Shown here: positions 59,601-64,000 of the stretch, piece by piece
Layout: each line of letters starts with the position of its first letter
How positions within the stretch are numbered: position 1 is the stretch's first letter
From: Streptomyces sp. ISL-100
Lineage (GTDB): Bacteria; Actinomycetota; Actinomycetes; Streptomycetales; Streptomycetaceae
Direction of reading: 5' to 3'
NCBI RefSeq assembly: GCF_018614615.1
Contig: NZ_JAGGOK010000025.1
Coordinates: forward strand, 1-64,000
Length of the DNA: 64,000 nucleotides
Notes under the pieces: generated by a model
Told to the model about the DNA's origin: nothing
Seen by the model: only the letters and a program-made list of their open reading frames with translations
The model's database searches: none
Position numbers and translations under genes: made by a program

Positions 59601-61812
59601 CCTCACCGGTCTTGGTCTTGACCGCGAGCTGGTAGAAGTACGACTTGCCGATCTCCGCAGAGCTGGAGTCCGGGGTCGGCACCGCCGTGGTGTCCGTGTA
59701 CGTCGTCGCCGTGGACGCGATCGGGGCGATCAGCGTGGCGGCGGACGGCGTGAAGACCTGCTGCGTGGAGCGGTGCAGCTGGTACTCGGCGATGTCGTTG
59801 CTCGTGCTGCCGGTGTTGTTGGTGTACTTCGGCCAGGACAGCTCCGGGCCCGTGGAGTGCACCACAGTCGGGGAGTTCAGCGAGGTGCCGACCTTGCCGT
59901 AGCTGACGGTCAGCCGCGGGATGGTCGAGGTCTCGCCGCCGTAGTCGCCGTCACCGGCCTCGTAGCGCGGGCCACCGGTCAGCGCGGTCGCCTCATCGGC
60001 GGCCTTGATGACGAAGCCGTGGTTGGACGCGGTTCCGGACACCCACTTCTGGACGGTGTCGGCGACCCGGAAGTTGTGCCACTGGTTGTATTCACCCGTG
60101 TCCTTGCGGATCTGGGCGGGGTTGACCAGGCGGATCGCATCCGCGACGGTCTTCTTGGTGGAGTCGCCGGTGTCGCCGAGTACGACCTTTCCGGCATTGC
60201 CCTTGGCGAAGTCGAGCTGGCTGGTGCCCAGCTGCTTCCACGTCGCGGTACCGGTCTGGTTGATCGTGTGCGTCGACGTGCCCTCACCGGAGGTGACCGT
60301 GTAAGGGGCGACCGTCGTAGCGTCGGCCAGTGCCTGCGTACGGACCTCGACCTTGTAGTCGGCCGTGTCCGCGATGCGCGGCTGCCAGGTGTAGGACTCG
60401 CCGGTCGCGGTGTTCTTGTTGTACGCGTAGTCGTCGTTGACGGCGGCGCCGCCGGTCGTCGCGCCCTTGGGCCACTCACCGACCGCGGCCGTGCCGGCAT
60501 CGCCGTCGTCGAGCAGGACCGTACTGGCGGACTGCTCGCCCACGAGCGCGTTGGTGTTGGACCACGTCGCCGTCGCCTCGTCCCAGGCGCCCGTGGCCCG
60601 GTGAACCGCCATGTCCACGTTGTTGGCGTTCGTGGTGTGGGCCTGGTCGAAGTACAGGCCCAGCTGGGCGGCGTCGACCTTCACACCCGACGGGATCTCG
60701 TCCAGCGGGAACTTGATCAGCGACCGGGAAGTGCCCGTGCCGGTCAAGCCCGCCGACAGCTTCCAGGTCGAGTTGAAGTTCACCGACGGCTGATCCGACA
60801 GGACCATCACGTCCTGCGACGCCGACGGTGACGGCGCGATGGTGATCGTCGGGTCGATCACGACCGGGTACTGGCGCTCCTTGGCCGCGAGCCACTTGGC
60901 GTCCGGCGTCACCTTGAGCTTCCAGCTCTTGCCGTCACCCGAGCGGGTCAGCTTCTGGGTGACCTTGGTGGAGTACGTACCACCGGTCGGCGACAGCTTG
61001 TCCTTCTTGGCGTCCGTCATGTACGGCGCCGGAATTACCAGGACAGGAGTGTTAGGCGCCTCGCCGAACAGGGCGATCGAGCCGTCCTTGCGCGCTTTCG
61101 GCGTCAGGCCCTCAGTGCCCAGGGCGAAGGTGAAGGACACCGGCTCGGCAGGAGCCGCATCAAGGACGATGTTCTCCTTGACCTGCCCCCGGCCCACCTT
61201 GTATTCGAGGTCGGCGCCGGCCACCGCGTCCTTGTAGGAGACGGTGTCGCCCTTGGAGGTGGGGGCGAGATCCTTCTTGCCGCCCTCCAGGCCCAGGCGC
61301 ACCGAGCGGCCGTCCGGTGCCTCGAAGCGCATCAGCTTCTTCGGATCCGAACCGAACCAGCTCCGCCCGGAGTTGGCGGTGTTGGCGAAGTCGAAGCCCT
61401 TGGCGTCCGTCGCACGGACGGAGGTGTCGATCGACTTCCAGGACTTGCCGGCTTTGTACGAAACCGGGACGGCCGACAGCTCGGCCTCCACCCGACCGTC
61501 CGACATCTCCCAGAACCGGGCCTGCGCGGTCCGCTGCCCCGTCAGCTCCTTGACACGCTTGGCCTTCGGAAGCTTCTTGCCCTTCGGCAGCTTCTCCCGG
61601 CTCGGTATCTCGTACTTCCCGCCGACGGGCGGTTTGGCCAGTTCCCTTTCGGAATCGTCGTCGTCCGAAAACCAGCCCTTGACGGTGTCGACAACACCCT
61701 TGCCGTCATCGCCCCCGGATGCCGGAGCGGCGTAAGCCACTTGCGGTAGCGCAGTTCCTGCGACCGCCGACACCACAAGGCAGGAGATGAATCTCCCCAA
61801 CCTTATATTCAC
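53602..61812 (-). CDS. Secreted RHS/YD-repeat polymorphic toxin with C-terminal nuclease
   Basis: A 2736-residue WapA/Rhs-type toxin. GTG 61812 has AGGAAGG five bases upstream and begins a Sec signal peptide (FISCLVVSAVAGTALPQVAY, cut after AYA). In order: two DNRLRE-like domains (about 337-430 and 770-950, ending in TATWSN and AATWNN), a golvesin-like domain (about 464-544), YD repeats (about 1300-2370), an RHS core (GFRDYSPGLNRFTSRDMYNG, near 2460), a hydrophobic stretch (about 2500-2530), an acidic linker, and a DNA/RNA non-specific endonuclease-type tip (about 2577-2736) with FDRTHIVGDKVGGDWVNENL supplying the catalytic His and Asn. No PAAR or VgrG; export is likely by Sec. Confidence 0.93.
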   Translation of the reverse strand: MNIRLGRFISCLVVSAVAGTALPQVAYAAPASGGDDGKGVVDTVKGWFSDDDDSERELAKPPVGGKYEIPSREKLPKGKKLPKAKRVKELTGQRTAQARFWEMSDGRVEAELSAVPVSYKAGKSWKSIDTSVRATDAKGFDFANTANSGRSWFGSDPKKLMRFEAPDGRSVRLGLEGGKKDLAPTSKGDTVSYKDAVAGADLEYKVGRGQVKENIVLDAAPAEPVSFTFALGTEGLTPKARKDGSIALFGEAPNTPVLVIPAPYMTDAKKDKLSPTGGTYSTKVTQKLTRSGDGKSWKLKVTPDAKWLAAKERQYPVVIDPTITIAPSPSASQDVMVLSDQPSVNFNSTWKLSAGLTGTGTSRSLIKFPLDEIPSGVKVDAAQLGLYFDQAHTTNANNVDMAVHRATGAWDEATATWSNTNALVGEQSASTVLLDDGDAGTAAVGEWPKGATTGGAAVNDDYAYNKNTATGESYTWQPRIADTADYKVEVRTQALADATTVAPYTVTSGEGTSTHTINQTGTATWKQLGTSQLDFAKGNAGKVVLGDTGDSTKKTVADAIRLVNPAQIRKDTGEYNQWHNFRVADTVQKWVSGTASNHGFVIKAADEATALTGGPRYEAGDGDYGGETSTIPRLTVSYGKVGTSLNSPTVVHSTGPELSWPKYTNNTGSTSNDIAEYQLHRSTQQVFTPSAATLIAPIASTATTYTDTTAVPTPDSSSAEIGKSYFYQLAVKTKTGEVLGSPTRVVGIPKAGRTMKIIQAPAAGGQYDTTLSSAQPTTNQDKIKSWDVGQTWLSVGNNSSTYGKTRAVVKFPTSDIPTTATVLENKMYMWGAETTSTSNGAVYELHALTRDFTETAATWNNAHATTPWTTAGGDYSATVADTVPQITDEVGRHWWGATSLMQSWVKTPANNKGVLVKLKDESTTGPQERTLFLSSEASDPQLRPYMQVIYVDSTTEDTYYAPQTPARMTPNSTYTVDMTVTNTTASTWATGERQMSYTWKLPDGTDVTNGGNQVSTAIPTLAPGQSATIKAQVKTPINSDSGNKRNDYVLGWDVRKVADGSWLSAGGTIAPLNQNVTVEDPTSNQIGLEKFYAYTGKNTGAGASLMNNLAAGNSVWSYNAFSNPGRGLSTFARFSYNSLDTSDTVLGAGWSGQAAGPIRMGAHLELHPKPSPTEVRLPDGDGTTHVFRKEPDGSWKAPAGVHYKLAPKANLDCTPAKDPIPDAWTMTRPDGTRFLFGCDGYMTSSIDQNGNTQLFTYEEHKANGKAAKFLAYVTDPAGRQSLTVDYYNKGDATYEYIDATGAKVSGTNLNNHNIYDHVKSMTDISGRKISFYYTKEGLLGQFIDGEGSTNGAPKVFKFTYDAVQGKKNVKLVKITDPRGNATDLAYYFPKEGDDPKYHWWTQTITDRLRGTTGFAYKPNVANLKFTNTTVTDAESNAATYVVDDFGRQVQVTNAKSETTKMNWDADNNVTYLEETNGAKTAFCYDQKTGYPLRQWDAETTKSWTSTQLIATYYCDPANDGSLPNSAKYAYQTRLDGYSADLFTKTSPAGRTHQFGYDAFGNVKTVTDPKGVASSTVDDYTTKYEYDGFGQLAKAVDANGNVTVNSDYDVVGYPKTITDPELHATKYVYDERGQVAQVTDALEKSTTQTYDTFGRPLVSKVPKNQATGIYITTPAPVYDVNDNITKATAPNGAISEAVYNGNDLITEASAPANNVTTGRKSTYTYDKVGNLKTTTEPKGSATSADLTDYVTTNNYDATYQITSVLNSTGDKVSYEYDNVGNLVTVSDPKKNATADTTDYTSKTAYDLNHRVVKATDAAGKYTTIGYDRDSKPTETTDPERNKTETVYDERGAVVEQRVPYLGTTVRTTKFEYDQAGNRTKVVSPRGVNTASTEDFATRTEFDKLNRPVKAYMPYDPADTRYNSPNVYTQTVYDEVGRVKKVSAPPSEGQTVRNDTDYTYWDNGWSKTSVDSWDIRTTYDYDAMGQQASRTLTSAGGTASRTMGWTYYPDGSLKSRTDAPSAGTERKSFAYAYDANGNTTSIDDTSSGTMVDAYTMTYDGLNQVQKVTEALAGQEKKSTSYAYNANGQPETVTHPDQYSQYTYDLRDLVKTVQVGKSAADAAPKVTEYTYNDRGERLRETKANKNTVDYGYYLNGNLKSTVEKKADATTLVASHTYAYDANGNKSQDVSKKMNADNHSAYLDSTTDYTYDPANRLAKLTKTGSGAGTETYVHDDNANVISQNMKGTSTTFTYDRNRLLNATTGGVLQTYNYDAYGRMDNVTSGGKVLADNTYDGFDHVVEHTKVEPDGTSKSTKYVYDPLDRTTAKTEGTKTTDFNYLGMSEEMLDERVAGEITKSYQYSPWGERLSQIKRNSDGTEDLGVYGYNGHTDTETLTDKNGNTASTYGYTAYGSNDTSEFTGIDKPDAAQPEKEMHNSYRFNAKRWDAASGTYDMGFRDYSPGLNRFTSRDMYNGALADMRLGSDPFTGNRYAFTGGNPVSNVEVDGHFFPLILVAIPVIEVIAVAVVATVTTAAVVTAAQEAGQAIDEAAAEAGQDDEPTPAPAPRGRPGGDTDSDDEEERCDSEPKSSRFQYEELDGEGRAQGATALICPSDLKAPLADRDTGAVNVYGFPDPAQNTPRSGKGNIFDRTHIVGDKVGGDWVNENLFTGFSRMNKSGMRRCEIKMEKQLAAGNWVQYTGKVNHSHAEGMPDSITMSARTENGVLFDNVTVKNITEWQTTC

Positions 61813-61923
61813 AATGCCCTTCCTGGGGCGGCCCAAAAATGGGCACGCCAATTACGCCGACCCTGCATTGCAGGACCGACTTTGGGGGTGAACTCTCATC
61901 ACCCCTGGCCAGGAGCATGGTGA

Positions 61924-61953
61924 TGTCTAGTCAGGTTGACTGCGCCACGTCAA
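61924..61953 (-). promoter_or_regulatory. Probable promoter of the Rhs toxin gene
   Basis: On the minus strand TTGACG (61953-61948) and TAGACA (61929-61924) are 18 bases apart, close to the principal sigma consensus. GGTTGAC/GTCAACC (61934-61940 and 61949-61955) is a perfect 7-bp inverted repeat across the -35, a possible operator. Transcription would leave a leader of about 100 bases. Confidence 0.6.
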
Positions 61954-62070
61954 CCCCACGAACAATTCCGACACGTCCGCTTCTTCCGCATGCTCGCACT
62001 CGCCGGATCGCCTGGTGTATAACCGGCCGGTTCCAAATTTTTTCCCCGCCGAGTGAAAGATGGACTTCCC

Positions 62071-62541
62071 ATGCCGCCAGCGACGGAAATTGTCGAAAAT
62101 TCAGATGTTTCGACGGACGAGCCGAAGGGAATGAACTGGCGCGCAATTGCCGTCGCTCTTACGCTTCTGGTCGCCTGCGGCGGTCTCGTCGGTTACGGCA
62201 TCCTCGACACGCCGGACAAGCCGAAGCCCCGCACCGTCCCCACCGCCGAGGTGACCTACGAGGTCACCGGCGAGGGCACCGCCGACATCTCCTACCTCGC
62301 CCGCAACGAGGCCGGGGACGCCACCGTTGTGTCCGGTGTGAAGCTGCCGTGGAAGAAGTCCGTACAGGTGCCGGTCGGCAAGGCGCCCACCGTCTACATC
62401 ACCCTGGACGAGAAGGGCGGCGAGGTCAGCTGCACCCTCGCCATTCGCGGCAAGCACGTCCAGCGCGCCATGGCCATGGGCAAGTTCGGCCGCGCTACCT
62501 GCACCGGTGCGCTGCCCAAGGCCGACGGGAGCATCGGCTGA
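62071..62541 (+). CDS. MmpS-like membrane-anchored protein
   Basis: A 156-residue protein. An acidic cytoplasmic start is followed by one membrane segment (WRAIAVALTLLVACGGLVGYGI) and an exterior beta-sandwich: TAEVTYEVTGEGTADISYLA, NEAGDATVVSGVKLPWKKSV, VGKAPTVYITLDEKGGEVSC, TLAIRGKHVQRA. VTYEVTG, the LPWxxxV strand and the Cys pair (SCTLAIRG, ATCTGAL) match the MmpS family. MmpS proteins normally assist MmpL lipid exporters; no MmpL is next to it. ATG 62071 is preferred to a GTG at 62053 without ribosome site. Stop overlaps the amidase start by one base. Confidence 0.75.
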   Translation: MPPATEIVENSDVSTDEPKGMNWRAIAVALTLLVACGGLVGYGILDTPDKPKPRTVPTAEVTYEVTGEGTADISYLARNEAGDATVVSGVKLPWKKSVQVPVGKAPTVYITLDEKGGEVSCTLAIRGKHVQRAMAMGKFGRATCTGALPKADGSIG

Positions 62542-64000
62542 TGCGCGCCACTGTCTCCCGCACCGCCGTGCTGCTCGCCGCGACGTCCCTTGTCGCCGGC
62601 TCACTCGGCCTCGTCGGCCCCGCCGCGTTCGCGGACGCGCCGGCCACCACCCCAGCGAAGTCCGGCACTCTGGACACCGTCGCCGTCCCGGCCGGCAGCG
62701 ACCCGGCGGTCCGCGCGCTCGCGCCGCGCACCACCCGCCCGTTCAGCCTCCTCGGCCTCACCTGGGACGACCCGTACGCCCAACTCGGCGGTACGGCCGA
62801 GGTCCGCACCCGGGACAGCCGCACCGGTACCTGGTCCGGCTGGCGTGCGCTGGACACGGATGCACGAACGCCGGAGAGCGGGCCCGAGCACGCCAAGCCC
62901 GGACTGCGCGCCGGGACCCAGCCCCTGTGGACCGGTCCCTCGGACGGCGTACAGCTGCGCGCGTCCGCCAAGCGCAATCTCCCGGAGGGGCTGCGGGTGG
63001 AACTGGTCGACCCTGAGGGCGCCGCCACGGCGACGACTACCCCTACCGCTTCAGCCTCGGCTTCCGCCACCCCCACCGCCGCCCCGCAGCCGCCCGTCAC
63101 CTCGCGGGCCGGCTGGGGCGCCGACGAGTCGATCGTCGGCGGCCCGCCGACGTACACGACCGACACCAAGGCCATCTTCGTCCACCACACGGCGGGGACG
63201 AACGACTACACCTGCGCCGAGTCCGCTTCGCTCATCCGGGGCATCTTCACCTACCACGTGAAGAGCCAGGGCTGGAACGACATCGGCTACCACTTCCTCG
63301 TCGACAAGTGCGGCACCATCTTCGAGGGCCGCGCGGGCGGCATCGACAAGCCCATCCAGGGCGCGCACACCTACGGCTTCAACACCGACACCAGCAGCAT
63401 CTCGGTCCTCGGTGACTACAACACCGCCACCGCCACACCCGCCGTCCGCGAGTCCGTCGCCAAGGTCGCCGCCTGGAAGCTCGGCCTGTACGGGCACAAC
63501 CCCACCAGCACCGTGACGCTGACCGCCGGCGCCGACAACGGCAAGTACACGGCGGGCCAGAAGGTCGTCATGGACCGGATCTCCGGTCACCGCGACGGCT
63601 ACCCGACCGAGTGCCCCGGCAGCAACCTCTACGCCGACCTCCCCGCCATCCGCACGGCCGCCGCCGCCGCCAGCACACCGGCCGAGCGAGGCGACTTCAA
63701 CCGCGAAGGGCACGCCGACCTCGCCGTCGGGCTCCCCCGCGCGAGCGCCGGGACGCTGAGCGGCGCGGGCCAGGTGACCGTCGTCCCCGGCGGGCGCAGC
63801 GGCCCCCAGACGGCGTACAAGATCGTGGTCAACCAGGAGACGACCGGTGTGCCCGGCGGCTCGGAGACCGGTGACGCCTTCGGCGGGGCCACGGCGTACG
63901 GGGACGTGGACCGCGACGGTTTCGCGGATCTCGTCGTCGCCGCGCCGGGCGAGGAGATCACGGCAGGGGCCACCGACGAAGGCGTACTGACCGTGCTGCG
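62541..64000 (+). CDS. Secreted PGRP-type N-acetylmuramoyl-L-alanine amidase with FG-GAP-like repeats (runs off right edge)
   Basis: The visible 486 codons have no stop. A signal peptide (RTAVLLAATSLVAGSLGLVG) is cut near AFA. A linker domain follows (FSLLGLTWDDPYAQLGGTAE, LRASAKRNLPEGL), then a peptidoglycan recognition/amidase domain from about residue 190: SRAGWGADESIVGG, KAIFVHHTAGTNDY, DIGYHFLVDKCGTIFEGRAG, VLGDYN and SGHRDGYPTECPGSNLY. The zinc ligands His, His and Cys are all there, so it should cut the muramoyl-alanine bond. From about 390, FNREGHADLAVGLP and YGDVDRDGFADLVVAAPGEE are FG-GAP/integrin-like beta-propeller repeats. Coupled to the MmpS-like gene (TGATG). Confidence 0.93.
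   Translation, partial: MRATVSRTAVLLAATSLVAGSLGLVGPAAFADAPATTPAKSGTLDTVAVPAGSDPAVRALAPRTTRPFSLLGLTWDDPYAQLGGTAEVRTRDSRTGTWSGWRALDTDARTPESGPEHAKPGLRAGTQPLWTGPSDGVQLRASAKRNLPEGLRVELVDPEGAATATTTPTASASASATPTAAPQPPVTSRAGWGADESIVGGPPTYTTDTKAIFVHHTAGTNDYTCAESASLIRGIFTYHVKSQGWNDIGYHFLVDKCGTIFEGRAGGIDKPIQGAHTYGFNTDTSSISVLGDYNTATATPAVRESVAKVAAWKLGLYGHNPTSTVTLTAGADNGKYTAGQKVVMDRISGHRDGYPTECPGSNLYADLPAIRTAAAAASTPAERGDFNREGHADLAVGLPRASAGTLSGAGQVTVVPGGRSGPQTAYKIVVNQETTGVPGGSETGDAFGGATAYGDVDRDGFADLVVAAPGEEITAGATDEGVLTVL

Overview
The window is about 72% GC with strong third-position G/C bias, GTG starts, AGGAGG-type ribosome sites and Streptomyces-type protein families, so it is almost certainly a Streptomyces chromosome. 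The left half (1-33 kb) looks like core chromosome. I recall a similar gene order (nucleoside transporter, cdd, deoA, neuA/neuB, a mutase) in S. coelicolor but could not check it. The right half (33-62 kb) is an accessory zone rich in conflict genes, toxin pairs and broken genes.

Layout: 0-4.1 kb, a minus-strand polysaccharide operon (glycosyltransferase, polyprenyl glycosylphosphotransferase, O-antigen-ligase-like protein, start of a further gene). 4.4 kb, a STAS protein. 4.7-11.6 kb, a nucleoside salvage locus: BMP-type lipoprotein, ABC ATPase, two permeases, cytidine deaminase and thymidine phosphorylase, ending at a perfect hairpin. 11.8-13.0 kb, an M20 amidohydrolase. 13.3-25.5 kb, a nonulosonic-acid cell-surface polymer cluster in three transcription units: NeuB, a NeuA-phosphatase fusion, a polysialyltransferase-like and a GT52-like transferase, GT2, an acyltransferase, a GT8-pyruvyltransferase fusion and a GT29 (eukaryote-type) sialyltransferase-like protein. 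With no NeuC/NeuD, a Kdn-type sugar (teichulosonic acid) is my best inference. 25.6-33.2 kb, housekeeping genes: APH kinase, MarR, LysR, SDR, LysE, Uma2, a B12-dependent mutase and a lipoprotein L,D-transpeptidase.

33.4-44.5 kb is an island bracketed by two paralogous pairs of ECF sigma factor plus single-TM protein. It holds an Rhs pseudogene, a VapBC-type pair, a SARP fragment and, at 38.6-42.4 kb, a Pycsar-like module: a nucleotidyl-cyclase-like protein with a C-terminal RHIM/BASS-like amyloid tail, a DUF4407 membrane protein behind it, a divergent PycTM-like membrane effector and a convergent Crp/Fnr regulator with a cNMP-binding domain. This is the most interesting candidate system. A yoeB remnant follows.

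44.6-53 kb is a mosaic: a frameshifted ATPase and acetyltransferase, a cupin, an S1-domain protein, a second PIN pair, two transposase scars (IS5-like, IS256-like), orphan hypotheticals and an XRE regulator with two small partners. 53.0-61.8 kb holds a secreted 2736-residue RHS/YD-repeat polymorphic toxin with a C-terminal nuclease and an overlapping SUKH immunity gene. The window ends with an MmpS-like protein and a PGRP-type amidase with FG-GAP-like repeats that runs off the edge. No rRNA, tRNA or CRISPR array was seen.
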